48,857 bases of DNA from Rhizobium sp. ASV8 (GCF_016429255.1 NZ_JAELUG010000042.1:1-48857); one strand, 5' to 3'. Positions 7,471 through 15,184 are shown, counted from the first letter of the stretch. Translations and numbers: made by a program. The notes: generated by a model from the sequence alone, not told the origin.

Positions 7471-9066
7471 ATGGCACCTCGCGTACTCGTATCCGACGAA
7501 CTGTCGGAAACCGCCGTCCAGATCTTCCGCGATCGCGGCGTTGAAGTCGATTTTCAGCCGCAGCTTGGCAAGGACAAGGATCGGCTGTTCGAAATCATCG
7601 GCAACTATGATGGTCTCGCCATCCGTTCCGCCACCAAGGTGACGGAGAAGATCATCGGCGCCGCCAAGAACCTCAAGGTCGTCGGGCGTGCCGGCATCGG
7701 CGTCGACAATGTCGATATCCCCGCTGCCTCGCGCCGCGGTATCATCGTCATGAACACGCCGTTCGGCAACTCGATCACCACGGCCGAGCATGCTATCGCC
7801 TTGATGTTCGCGGTTGCTCGCCAGCTCCCGTCTGCCGATGCCTCGACGCAGGCCGGCAAGTGGGAAAAGTCGAAATTCATGGGTGTCGAAATCACCGGCA
7901 AGACGCTCGGCATCATCGGCGCCGGCAATATCGGCTCGATCGTCATCGCCCGCGCACTCGGCCTGAAGATGCATGTTGTTGCTTTCGACCCGTTCCTGTC
8001 GAAGGAGCGCGCCGAGGAAATGGGCGTGACCAAGGTAGAGCTCGACGAGCTTTTCGCCCGCGCCGACTTCATCACGCTGCACGTGCCGCTGACAGACAAG
8101 ACCCGCAACATCATCGACGCGACTGCCATTGCCAAGATGAAGCAGGGCGTTCGCATCATCAACTGCGCCCGTGGCGGGTTGGTCGATGAGGCAGCTCTCG
8201 CCGCCGCCATCAAGTCCGGTCATGTTGCCGGCGCTGCGTTCGACGTCTTCGAAGTGGAGCCCGCCAAGGAAAGCCCGCTGTTCGGCCTGCCCAACGTCGT
8301 CTGCACGCCGCATCTCGGTGCCTCCACGACGGAAGCGCAGGAAAACGTCGCCCTGCAGGTCGCCGAGCAGATGGCCGACTATCTCGTCAAAGGCGCCGTC
8401 TCGAACGCCATCAACATGCCCTCGATCACAGCTGAAGAAGCGCCGATCCTGAGGCCTTTCATCAAGCTTGCCGATGTTCTCGGCGCCTTCGTCGGCCAGG
8501 TCACTGATGACCCGATCAAGGAAATCGAGATCCTCTACGACGGCGTAACCGCCGGCATGAACACGAAGGCTCTGACGAGCGCCTTGCTTGCCGGCCTGAT
8601 CCGCAATCAGGTTGCCGATGTCAACATGGTTTCGGCGCCGATCATGATCAAGGAAAAGGGCATCGTCCTTGCAGAAGTCAAGCGCGACAAGACGGGCGTC
8701 TATGACGGCTACATCAAGCTGACGGTCACTACCGACAGCATGACGCGCTCGGTTGCCGGCACCGTCTTCTCGGACGGCAAGCCGCGCTTCATCCAGATCA
8801 AAGGCATCAACCTCGATGCCGACGTCGGCAACCACATGGTCTATATCGCCAATACCGACGTCCCCGGCATGATCGGCTTCATCGGCACGACGCTCGGCTC
8901 CGCCGGCGTCAACATCGCCAACTTCCAGCTCGGTCGCGACAAGCAGGGCGGCGATGCCATCGCGTTGCTCTACGTCGACGGCGCGCTCAGCGATGAGGTG
9001 CTTGCCAAGCTGACGGCGCATCACGCGATCCGTCAGGCGAAGCCGCTGGTGTTCAACGTCGACTGA
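7471..9066 (+). CDS. serA: D-3-phosphoglycerate dehydrogenase SerA (long type)
   Basis: 531 residues. Oxidises 3-phosphoglycerate to 3-phosphohydroxypyruvate with NAD, the first step of serine synthesis. Layout: N-terminal substrate-binding half, then an NAD-binding Rossmann fold with GAGNIG at residues 150-155, returning to the substrate domain. Catalytic positions include R234 in NCARGGLVDE and H281 in CTPHLGAST. Residues about 320-450 are the extra allosteric substrate-binding domain, and about 455-531 an ACT domain (VYIANTDVPGMIGFIGTTLG), which usually binds serine for feedback control. Length fits the type I, 525-530-residue class. AGGAGG lies just before the ATG. Very sure. Confidence 0.98.
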   Translation: MAPRVLVSDELSETAVQIFRDRGVEVDFQPQLGKDKDRLFEIIGNYDGLAIRSATKVTEKIIGAAKNLKVVGRAGIGVDNVDIPAASRRGIIVMNTPFGNSITTAEHAIALMFAVARQLPSADASTQAGKWEKSKFMGVEITGKTLGIIGAGNIGSIVIARALGLKMHVVAFDPFLSKERAEEMGVTKVELDELFARADFITLHVPLTDKTRNIIDATAIAKMKQGVRIINCARGGLVDEAALAAAIKSGHVAGAAFDVFEVEPAKESPLFGLPNVVCTPHLGASTTEAQENVALQVAEQMADYLVKGAVSNAINMPSITAEEAPILRPFIKLADVLGAFVGQVTDDPIKEIEILYDGVTAGMNTKALTSALLAGLIRNQVADVNMVSAPIMIKEKGIVLAEVKRDKTGVYDGYIKLTVTTDSMTRSVAGTVFSDGKPRFIQIKGINLDADVGNHMVYIANTDVPGMIGFIGTTLGSAGVNIANFQLGRDKQGGDAIALLYVDGALSDEVLAKLTAHHAIRQAKPLVFNVD

Positions 9067-9128
9067 ACCACCCTTCCGGGGGGCGATCAAACAATCCGGT
9101 TTGCTCCTCCCAAGAGCCAACTCCGAAA

Positions 9129-9165
9129 CCCGGCGCGACATGAGTTGCGCCGGGCTTCCTTTGTT
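9129..9165 (+). terminator. Rho-independent terminator after serA
   Basis: An 8-bp perfect GC stem (CCCGGCGC at 9129-9136 with GCGCCGGG at 9147-9154) followed by CTTCCTTTGTTGTT, 62 bases after the serA stop. It would isolate the serine genes from the phospholipid-type operon downstream. Confidence 0.75.
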
Positions 9166-9235
9166 GTTGCAAGGGTTGTGGATAAGATGGGCGGACAGGC
9201 TATCGAGGTTTGCGAAACGAGCCTATTCCTTTGTC

Positions 9236-9919
9236 ATGGAGGCATTGCGGAAGAACATTTTCGGGGAAGGGATGGGTACGCCGCTTGAGTGGCTGGCGCG
9301 GCCTGTTTCGGTGGCGATCGTGTTGTTCGCGCGGGCTATCACAGCGGTACGGGCGATATGGCCCGAGAGCGGCATGCGCACCAGGCGCTGCATTTATTTC
9401 GCCAATCATTCCAGCCATGGCGATTTCATCCTGATCTGGACCGTGTTGCCGCCGCGGTTACGCCGGCGCGTCCGTCCGGTGGCCGGCGCGGATTATTGGC
9501 TGAAATCTCCATTGAACAGCTTCATCGGCCGCGACGTCTTCAACGCTGTGCTGATCGAACGGGACCGCGAGGCGCGCCAGCAGGATCCGGTCGAGCAGAT
9601 GACGCAAGCGCTTGATGCCGGTTCGTCATTGATCCTGTTTCCGGAAGGCACCCGCAATCTCACCGAACAGCCGCTGCAGCCCTTCAAGAGCGGCCTCTTC
9701 CATCTCGCCAAGGCCCGCCCGGACATTGATCTCGTTCCGGTCTGGATCGATAATCTCAATCGCGTCATGCCCAAGGGCGAGTTCGTGCCCATTCCGCTGA
9801 TCTGCACCGTCACCTTCGGCGAGGCGCTGCATATTGGCGAGACCGAGGAGAAGGCGGATTTCCTGGCGAGATCCGAGGCGGCGTTGCTGGCGCTTGCGCC
9901 CAAGCGGGCGGGAGACTGA
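9236..9919 (+). CDS. Lysophospholipid acyltransferase (PlsC-like)
   Basis: 227 residues from the ATG at 9236; the frame is open back to 9101, but the terminator after serA lies inside that stretch, which argues for the later start. An ATG at 9272 closely preceded by GGGGAAGG is an alternative. The protein has the acyltransferase block I HSSHGD (HX4D, H58 and D63) and block III FPEGTR (E137-R140), with a hydrophobic segment at residues 23-40. PlsC-family enzymes acylate lysophosphatidic acid at the inner membrane. It heads a tight run (2-base gap, then overlaps) with CdsA-like and CDP-alcohol transferase genes, so a dedicated phospholipid is likely. Family sure; substrate not. Confidence 0.88.
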   Translation: MEALRKNIFGEGMGTPLEWLARPVSVAIVLFARAITAVRAIWPESGMRTRRCIYFANHSSHGDFILIWTVLPPRLRRRVRPVAGADYWLKSPLNSFIGRDVFNAVLIERDREARQQDPVEQMTQALDAGSSLILFPEGTRNLTEQPLQPFKSGLFHLAKARPDIDLVPVWIDNLNRVMPKGEFVPIPLICTVTFGEALHIGETEEKADFLARSEAALLALAPKRAGD

Positions 9920-9921
9920 GC

Positions 9922-10869
9922 ATGGAGGCAGCGAGCGCCGATCTCATCCATCTCGTCCTCGGCATTTTCGGCGTCCTGATCGTCGCCTCCATCATCGGCT
10001 ATGTGCTGGAACAGCGCCTGTCGCCCGATGGATCGAATGCCGCGATCGAAAATCTGAATGCGCGCATCAAGGCGTGGTGGGTGATGGTCGTGCTGATCGG
10101 CATCGCCTTTGTGGCGGGTCGCGCCGGCGTCATCCTCCTCTTTGCTTTCTGTTCCTTTGCGGCGCTGCGGGAGTTCGTGACGCTGATCAATACGAGGCGG
10201 GCGGATCACTGGGCGCTTGCGGCCGCCTTCTTCGTCGCGCTGCCGATACAATATTATCTACTCTGGGCCGAGCAGTACGGTATCTATTCGATCTTCATTC
10301 CGGTTTATGCCTTCCTGTTCATGCCGATCATCGCCGTGCTGCGCGGGGATACCGAACGATTTCTGGTGCGCATCGCCGAGGTGCAATGGGCGCTGATGAT
10401 CTGCGTTTTCTGCGCGTCGCATGTGCCGGCGCTGCTGACGCTGCATATCCCAGGCTATGAAGGCCGCAACGTGCTGCTGATCGCCTTCCTGGTGATCGTC
10501 GTGCAGCTCAGCGACGTCCTGCAATATGTCTGGGGCAAGCTTTTCGGCAAGACCAAGATCGCACCGCGGCTTTCTCCGTCGAAGACCGTGGAAGGATTTG
10601 TGGGTGGCGTCGTCTCCGCCTCGCTGATCGGAGCAGCTCTCTGGTGGGTGACGCCGTTCTCGCCGCTACAGGCTGGGCTTCTTGCCTTCGCCATCACGCT
10701 CATGGGCTTCTTCGGCGGGCTTGTCATGTCGGCGATCAAGCGGGATCGGGGCGTCAAGGATTGGGGCCATCTCATCGAAGGCCATGGTGGGCTGATCGAC
10801 CGGTTGGACTCAGTCGTCTTCTCTGCGCCGATCTTCTTTCATCTCGTGCGCTTCTGGTGGGCCGTTTGA
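9922..10869 (+). CDS. Phosphatidate cytidylyltransferase family protein (CdsA-like)
   Basis: 315 residues, strongly hydrophobic, with about eight membrane segments. It carries the CDP-diglyceride synthase signature SPSKTVEGFVGG followed downstream by RDRGVKDWGHLIEGHGGLIDRLDS near the C terminus, where the DRxDS residues bind metal and CTP. The reaction is CTP plus phosphatidic acid giving CDP-diacylglycerol in the inner membrane. The ATG follows the acyltransferase stop by two bases. Because this copy is linked to a CDP-alcohol transferase rather than to uppS/dxr/rseP, it is probably a second, specialised paralogue, not the housekeeping cdsA; that is inference from context only. Confidence 0.9.
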   Translation: MEAASADLIHLVLGIFGVLIVASIIGYVLEQRLSPDGSNAAIENLNARIKAWWVMVVLIGIAFVAGRAGVILLFAFCSFAALREFVTLINTRRADHWALAAAFFVALPIQYYLLWAEQYGIYSIFIPVYAFLFMPIIAVLRGDTERFLVRIAEVQWALMICVFCASHVPALLTLHIPGYEGRNVLLIAFLVIVVQLSDVLQYVWGKLFGKTKIAPRLSPSKTVEGFVGGVVSASLIGAALWWVTPFSPLQAGLLAFAITLMGFFGGLVMSAIKRDRGVKDWGHLIEGHGGLIDRLDSVVFSAPIFFHLVRFWWAV

Positions 10870-11270
10870 CCCGCGGCCGGCTCAAGGCTCTGGCCGGCAG
10901 CAGCATCGTTCACGTGCTTTTTGCTTTCCTCGCCATGGGCAGCTGGGCAGTTTTTGCAAATCGCATGCATCCGATGCCGCGCCCGTTGCTATCGGGCCTC
11001 GTGCAGGGCGTGCTTTCCGGCTGCCTGACGCTGTTTCTGAAGTCCGTGGTCGAAGGCTTGGCGCGGCGGTTCGGCGGCCTCACACGCCTTTGGGCGCCGC
11101 CGCTGATCGCCTGCCTGGGCTCGGCGACCATTCTCGTGCTCATCCATGCCCTTAGCGGTACACCGGAGATTCTGAAGACCATTGCCGTACCGCTGCTGGT
11201 TTCTTCCAGCTATGCGGCCATCTACAATTATTCGATATCGGGCGGGAGGCGGCGAAGCCATGACGGGTGA
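10866..11270 (+). CDS. Small four-helix membrane protein of unknown function
   Basis: 134 residues from a TTG at 10866 whose last two bases overlap the preceding stop (TTGA), a typical translational-coupling arrangement; the first ATG would be at 10935 and would remove most of the first helix. Four hydrophobic stretches are visible: about residues 13-32, 39-62, 75-98 and 104-122. Between helices 2 and 3 is a basic loop (EGLARRFGG). I do not recognise the family. Its place between a CdsA-like enzyme and a CDP-alcohol phosphatidyltransferase suggests a part in the same lipid pathway, perhaps as a subunit or transporter. Confidence 0.7.
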   Translation: MTRGRLKALAGSSIVHVLFAFLAMGSWAVFANRMHPMPRPLLSGLVQGVLSGCLTLFLKSVVEGLARRFGGLTRLWAPPLIACLGSATILVLIHALSGTPEILKTIAVPLLVSSSYAAIYNYSISGGRRRSHDG

Positions 11271-11276
11271 GGGACC

Positions 11277-11930
11277 ATGACAGGCGAAGGGATGGGCGAC
11301 AGGCGGCCGTTGGCGAGCCGCAATACACGATGGGCGCAGGCGCTGGCGCGGCGCATGACGGCGCTTTCGGTCGCGCCGAACCAGATCTCGCAAGCCAGCA
11401 TGGCCATGGCGGCGCTGGCGGGAGGATCTTTCTGGCTCTCCGGCGTTGCCGGCAGTACTGGGATGCGCGTGCTGCTGCTGCTCCTGGCGGCGCTATTCTG
11501 CCAACTGCGTCTGCTTTGCAATCTGCTTGACGGCATGGTCGCAGTCGAGGGCGGGAAGGGCGAGGCCGACGGCCCGTTCTGGAACGAATTCCCCGATCGC
11601 ATCGCCGATATCCTGATCTTCGCCGGCATCGGCTACGGCATCGCATCGCCGGGGCTCGGCTGGGCCGCTGCCGCTTTTGCCGTGCTGACGGCTTATGTCC
11701 GAGAACTTGGCCGCGCCACCGGCAATCCGAGCGATTTCGGCGGGCCGATGGCCAAGCAACACCGTATGGCGGTGGCCACGGGCGCTGCGCTACTCTCCGT
11801 GATCGAGGCTCTCTGGAGCGGTGGCAGTTGGGTTTTGACGATCGCGCTCTGGTTGGTCGCCATTGGGTCGGCGGTGACCGTTCTGCGGCGAGCCGGCAAC
11901 CTGATCGGGCATCTGAAGGCCAAAGGCTGA
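11277..11930 (+). CDS. CDP-alcohol phosphatidyltransferase family protein
   Basis: 217 residues, multi-pass membrane protein. It moves a phosphatidyl group from a CDP-lipid to an alcohol. The family motif DG-x2-AR-x8-G-x3-D-x3-D is present in modified form: D85-G86 and A89 are kept, the arginine is replaced by valine, and the second half reads NEFPDRIAD with D107 and D111 after a longer spacer. This resembles the branch to which E. coli YnbA belongs rather than PgsA or PssA. GAGGGACC precedes the ATG, six bases after the membrane protein stop. Last gene of the operon. The alcohol acceptor cannot be predicted. Confidence 0.85.
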   Translation: MTGEGMGDRRPLASRNTRWAQALARRMTALSVAPNQISQASMAMAALAGGSFWLSGVAGSTGMRVLLLLLAALFCQLRLLCNLLDGMVAVEGGKGEADGPFWNEFPDRIADILIFAGIGYGIASPGLGWAAAAFAVLTAYVRELGRATGNPSDFGGPMAKQHRMAVATGAALLSVIEALWSGGSWVLTIALWLVAIGSAVTVLRRAGNLIGHLKAKG

Positions 11931-11943
11931 TTCGCCATTTGTC

Positions 11944-11975
11944 GCTACCCCTTGCATGGGGTGGCAATCCTTTCT
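11944..11975 (+). terminator. Probable terminator after the phospholipid-type operon
   Basis: An 8-bp stem with one G-T pair (GCTACCCC at 11944-11951, GGGGTGGC at 11958-11965) followed by AATCCTTTCTATAT. The T tract is weak. Confidence 0.5.
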
Positions 11976-12025
11976 ATATCCGTCCACAATTGAGGCTGGC
12001 CGAAAAGAGCGGTCATTACAGTGCC

Positions 12026-12115
12026 GCGCGTCTTTCAAGACGCGCAAAGGACGCTGGAACGCTTTGAGATGCTGCATAATTCCTTAAATCGAGATCGACT
12101 TGAGGAATTATGCAG
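12026..12115. repeat. Palindromic intergenic repeat, Rhizobium RIME-like element
   Basis: Two hairpins joined by about 26 bases: GCGCGTCTT (12026-12034) with AAGACGCGC (12037-12045), and a 13-bp stem (12072-12084 with 12103-12115) that extends further with a few mismatches. This two-palindrome mosaic, with an AAAGGACGCTG spacer, is the kind of short dispersed intergenic element (RIME-type) I associate with Rhizobiaceae genomes. It occupies the 363-base gap 11931-12293, which otherwise holds no convincing gene. Confidence 0.6.
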
Positions 12116-12168
12116 TGGCCCCTTATGATGGAAATTCGCCGTTTTTGCATGGCATCCGGCGGTGAGAA

Positions 12169-12210
12169 GCATGATCCTGGAAGCGATATCGTTTTTGGAT
12201 CAGATCATGC
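12169..12210. repeat. Second inverted repeat upstream of mnmA
   Basis: GCATGATC (12169-12176) is repeated in inverse as GATCATGC (12203-12210), enclosing a CGATATCG palindrome (12184-12191). It may belong to the same dispersed element family or be an independent hairpin. Confidence 0.45.
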
Positions 12211-12293
12211 GAAATCAACTAACGAGAGCGTGACGACTTTTCTAAAAAGTCATTCCGTTCGGCAGCATCGAAGATCGTTCAAGACTGGCGGCA

Positions 12294-13499
12294 ATGACCG
12301 TGAATACACTGGATTTTGACAAGAAGCCGGAAGATACCCGCGTCGTCGTCGCCATGTCGGGCGGTGTCGACAGCTCAGTCGTCGCCGGCATTCTGAAGCG
12401 GCAGGGTTATGACGTGCTCGGCATTACGCTGCAGCTCTATGACCATGGCGCTGCCGTGCACCGCGCCGGCTCCTGTTGCGCCGGTCAGGATATCGACGAT
12501 GCGCGCCGCGTCTGCGAGACGCTCGGCATACCGCACTATGTGCTCGACTATGAAAAGCGTTTCCGCGAAACGGTGATCAATCCCTTCGCCGAGAGCTATG
12601 TCGCCGGCGAAACGCCGATCCCCTGCGTTGCCTGCAACCAGACCGTCAAGTTCGCCGATCTCTTGTTGACCGCCAAGGAGCTCGGCGCCGATGCGCTGGC
12701 AACCGGCCACTACATCCGCTCGCGGCCGAACCCGACTGCCGACAATCCCGGCCGCCGCGCACTCTATCGTCCGGCCGATGCCGATCGCGACCAGAGCTAT
12801 TTCCTCTTTGCGACGACGCAGGAGCAGATCGACTATCTGCGCTTTCCGCTCGGCGGCATGCCGAAGGCAGAGACCCGCGCCCTTGCCGAGGAGATGGGCC
12901 TTGTGGTCGCCAAGAAGGCCGATAGCCAGGACATCTGTTTCGTGCCGCAGGGCAAGTATTCCGACGTCATCGCCAAGCTGAAGCCGAATGCTGCGCTGGC
13001 CGGCGAGATCGTCCATCTCGATGGCCGTGTGCTCGGCCAGCATGAAGGTATCCTGCACTACACGATCGGCCAGCGCCGTGGCATCGGTGTTGCGACTGGC
13101 GAGCCGCTTTATGTCGTCTATCTCGACGCCCGCTCGCGCCGCGTCATCGTCGGCCCGAAGGAGGCGCTGGAAACGCATCGCGTCTATCTGCGCGACGTAA
13201 ACTGGCTCGGCGACGAGCCGCTGCTGCAGGCTGCTTCCGGCGAGGGCTTTGCCTGTTTCGCCAAGGTCCGCTCCACCCGTGCACCGGCCCCGGCTGTGCT
13301 GCATGCCGATGCCAGCGGCATCTATGTCGATCTCACGGTCGGTGAGGCGGGTGTTGCTCCAGGCCAGGCCTGTGCCCTCTATTCGGCGCCGGGCGACGAT
13401 GCCCGCGTCTATGGCGGCGGCTTCATCGAGCGCTCGGAAAGAGAGCCGCTTGCGGAAGCCTCCCTGAAGGCTCTACTGGCCAGCCCGGTGGCTGCCTGA
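12294..13499 (+). CDS. mnmA: tRNA-specific 2-thiouridylase MnmA
   Basis: 401 residues. Adds sulfur to U34 of tRNA-Lys, -Glu and -Gln using ATP and a persulfide relay, in the cytoplasm. The PP-loop SGGVDSS at residues 22-28 activates the uridine. By alignment with E. coli MnmA the catalytic cysteine is C114 in [11 protein letters not shown], and the partner cysteine is C215 in [23 protein letters not shown] and the C-terminal beta-barrel complete the family layout. The N terminus has a 15-residue extension before the PP-loop strand; the first ATG at 12294 gives the usual alphaproteobacterial length. Identity is secure. It ends 161 bases before tRNA-Met with no clear terminator. Confidence 0.97.
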   Translation: MTVNTLDFDKKPEDTRVVVAMSGGVDSSVVAGILKRQGYDVLGITLQLYDHGAAVHRAGSCCAGQDIDDARRVCETLGIPHYVLDYEKRFRETVINPFAESYVAGETPIPCVACNQTVKFADLLLTAKELGADALATGHYIRSRPNPTADNPGRRALYRPADADRDQSYFLFATTQEQIDYLRFPLGGMPKAETRALAEEMGLVVAKKADSQDICFVPQGKYSDVIAKLKPNAALAGEIVHLDGRVLGQHEGILHYTIGQRRGIGVATGEPLYVVYLDARSRRVIVGPKEALETHRVYLRDVNWLGDEPLLQAASGEGFACFAKVRSTRAPAPAVLHADASGIYVDLTVGEAGVAPGQACALYSAPGDDARVYGGGFIERSEREPLAEASLKALLASPVAA

Positions 13500-13551
13500 G
13501 GGACAGAACACGCCGGCTTGGAGAAAGCACTGATTTTTCCAAATGATCCGC

Positions 13552-13580
13552 TTGACACCAAGCCGAACCGCACCTTATAA
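13552..13580 (+). promoter_or_regulatory. Sigma-70 type promoter of tRNA-Met
   Basis: TTGACA (13552-13557), 17-base spacer, TTATAA (13575-13580). It points at the tRNA 80 bases downstream and is the best consensus promoter in the window. Confidence 0.8.
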
Positions 13581-13660
13581 GCCGCTCACCAACGAGCTGG
13601 CGCTTCCGGGCAGCGGTTCGTTTGACCTTTGCGTGTGATGCTAGCCATCAAACGCGGCGT

Positions 13661-13737
13661 GGCGGAGTAGCTCAGTAGGTCAGAGCAGAGGAATCATAAT
13701 CCTTGTGTCGGGGGTTCAAATCCCTCCTCCGCTACCA
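13661..13737 (+). tRNA. tRNA-Met (CAT anticodon, elongator type)
   Basis: A complete cloverleaf: acceptor GGCGGAG pairs with CTCCGCT (one G-T at the end), D arm GCTC/GAGC, anticodon stem GAGGA/TCCTT with loop ATCATAA giving anticodon CAT, T arm GGGGG-TTCAAAT-CCCTC, and encoded ACCA. The G1-U72 end and general sequence resemble the rhizobial elongator methionine tRNA rather than the initiator, which lacks a 1-72 pair; tRNA-Ile2 (lysidine) also has CAT but a different body. The Mu-like prophage begins within about 50 bases of its 3' end; the tRNA itself is intact. Confidence 0.93.
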
Positions 13738-13785
13738 CCTTTATCACCGACAGTTCTGGATTGATCAAACTGGCCAATCTGCCCT

Positions 13786-13836
13786 TGTAGCCGGACGCGA
13801 CTTTCCGGAATTTTGACACGGACTTCCGGAATTTTG
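13786..13836. repeat. Prophage right end with direct repeats (transposase-binding type)
   Basis: TTCCGGAATTTTG occurs at 13803-13815 and 13824-13836, a 21-base period (two helical turns), much like adjacent 22-base MuA sites R1 and R2. TGTAGCCGGAC at 13786 would be the terminal TG with the first site directly inside it. An alternative terminus is TGGATTGATC at 13757, which resembles the Mu left end TGTATTGATT. The region 13738-13874 contains no gene; TCTCG-GAAA-CGAGA near 13841-13854 forms a small hairpin. Confidence 0.55.
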
Positions 13837-13874
13837 GAATCTCGGAAACGAGAGCCAAAACAGTCTCGGTCCGA

Positions 13875-14204
13875 CTAGTTCGCCACAGATGGTGGCGGGT
13901 TCGCCTCTATGGTCTCAAAGATTTTAGCGCAAGCTGCCTGAGGGTCGTCGAAGCGGTCAGCGACCTTTTGGTGAAGCGCCGATCTGACACGAGCGACATC
14001 AGCGGCATTGGAGCCGTTGATGACCATCGCAGCAAACATCACCGTGATTGCTGGGATTTGGCCGTCGCAGTTCGCGACGGTCCATTCAACGATTAAAGCA
14101 TCTTCCAGCTTTTTGTCGTTGTCAGCTGCAAGAACAGGGTTTCCCAGCACGCTGAAGGATGCAGCTATAGCCACTCCGAGCGATTTTAGGCTCCGTCTTC
14201 TCAA
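13875..14204 (-). CDS. Small secreted protein at prophage right end (moron-like)
   Basis: 109 residues from a TTG at 14204, whose end overlaps the methyltransferase stop (TTGA); GGGAGAG lies just upstream, supporting this start. MRRRSLKSLGVAIAASFSVLGNPVLAA is a clear signal peptide (basic start, hydrophobic core, cleavage after LAA). The mature part is about 80 residues, mostly helical, with two cysteines (NCDG, ACAK) that could form a disulfide in the periplasm. I do not recognise a family. It is the last gene before the phage end, where lysogenic-conversion cargo is common. A periplasmic function helping the lysogen, for example superinfection exclusion, is possible but only inferred. Confidence 0.7.
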   Translation of the reverse strand: MRRRSLKSLGVAIAASFSVLGNPVLAADNDKKLEDALIVEWTVANCDGQIPAITVMFAAMVINGSNAADVARVRSALHQKVADRFDDPQAACAKIFETIEANPPPSVAN

Positions 14205-15019
14205 CCCGTCTCTCCCACATTCGAAATAATCAGCTCTCTTGCCTCTGTAGCGCGTCCACGAGTGATTGAATACGTCAAATCCACAGGTTGAATTTGGCAT
14301 CCAGCGAAGAGCGCCCGGATCTCGGGAACGTCGTTGATCGAGAGGATGAACCGCCCTTTCAGCTTAGCCAGGCGCTCGGCCATCTGGGCGAACATCTCGC
14401 GGCCGAAGAGACCCTTTCCATAGTCGTTCTCGTTACCGAAGTAGGGCGGGTCGAGATAGAAGAGCGTCCCTGGTCGATCGTAGCGATCGATAAAGGCCGA
14501 CCAGTCCAAGTTCTCGATGACGACGCCGGCAAGGCGCTCGTGAACGTCTTCGAGCTGGCTGGCGAGTTTGAAGAGATTGAAGCGAGCGCCGCCCTTGTCC
14601 TGGACCCCGAAATTCTGCCCCGCCGCCTTGCCACCGAAGGCGAGCTTTTGGAGGTAGATAAAGCGCGCAGCGCGTTCCAAGTCGGTGAGCGTAGAAGGGT
14701 CTGTCCGTTTCAGGCGATCGAACTCGCTCCGGCTGGTGATCTGGAATTTCAGTACGTCCATGAACTGCGGATAGTGCCGCTGAAGGATACGGAAGATGTT
14801 CACGACTTCGCCGTTGCGGTCGTTGATCACCTCGGCGGGCGGGACACGCCGACGCCGGAAAAAGACACCGCCCATGCCCACGAATGGCTCGGCATAGAGC
14901 TTATGAGGAATGTTGCCGATCAGCTCGACGAGGCGAGGGGCAAGAGTGCGTTTTCCGCCGATCCATGCGGCGGGTGGTCGGGTATTTTGAACGTCCTTAA
15001 AGTCGTCTTCAAAGGGCAT
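14201..15019 (-). CDS. DNA adenine methyltransferase (D12 class, Dam-like)
   Basis: 272 residues. Transfers methyl from S-adenosylmethionine to adenine N6 in a specific DNA sequence. It has N-terminal WIGGKRTLAPRL, the AdoMet motif EPFVGMGGVFF (residues 44-54), VINDRNGEVVNIF, and the catalytic DPPY at 190-193 followed by YGKGLF. This is the alpha-group D12 order of Dam and phage T4 Dam. No restriction partner is visible, so it is an orphan enzyme, probably protecting phage DNA or altering host control. It sits at the right end of the phage, the position of the mom DNA-modification gene in Mu. The recognition site cannot be told. Confidence 0.9.
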   Translation of the reverse strand: MPFEDDFKDVQNTRPPAAWIGGKRTLAPRLVELIGNIPHKLYAEPFVGMGGVFFRRRRVPPAEVINDRNGEVVNIFRILQRHYPQFMDVLKFQITSRSEFDRLKRTDPSTLTDLERAARFIYLQKLAFGGKAAGQNFGVQDKGGARFNLFKLASQLEDVHERLAGVVIENLDWSAFIDRYDRPGTLFYLDPPYFGNENDYGKGLFGREMFAQMAERLAKLKGRFILSINDVPEIRALFAGCQIQPVDLTYSITRGRATEARELIISNVGETG

Positions 15020-15098
15020 TTGAAAAGCTCTCGAGAATCAGTCATCGAAACCCCGCCCTGCAGGGTACGGGTGCGACGGTTATCTCTTTGTGCTGTCG

Positions 15099-15184
15099 GA
15101 CGGGTCAGTCGCCAAACTATAGCCCGTCGCTGGAGCGTTGCGTACGCTCCGCCGCCCGGTCGGCCTCCTGCTAGGAGGAGGCCG
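15099..15184 (-). other. Cluster of three hairpins between fibre-assembly and methyltransferase genes
   Basis: GACGGG (15099-15104) pairs with CCCGTC (15123-15128); GGAGCGT (15132-15138) with ACGCTCC (15144-15150); and GGCCTCCT (15163-15170) with AGGAGGCC (15177-15184), the last enclosing the stop codon of the fibre-assembly gene. No T tract follows, so simple termination is not obvious; they could protect or process the late mRNA or control the methyltransferase. Confidence 0.5.

Noticed and set aside
12110..12319. A 69-residue open frame in the gap before mnmA
   Set aside because: It starts inside the palindromic repeat, has no ribosome site, no recognisable protein features, and runs over the mnmA start.
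13661..13737. tRNA-Met as an integrase-type attachment site
   Set aside because: The element encodes a DDE transposase, not a tyrosine integrase; the tRNA is intact and no copy of its 3' end is seen. Nearness to the tRNA is probably chance or target preference.
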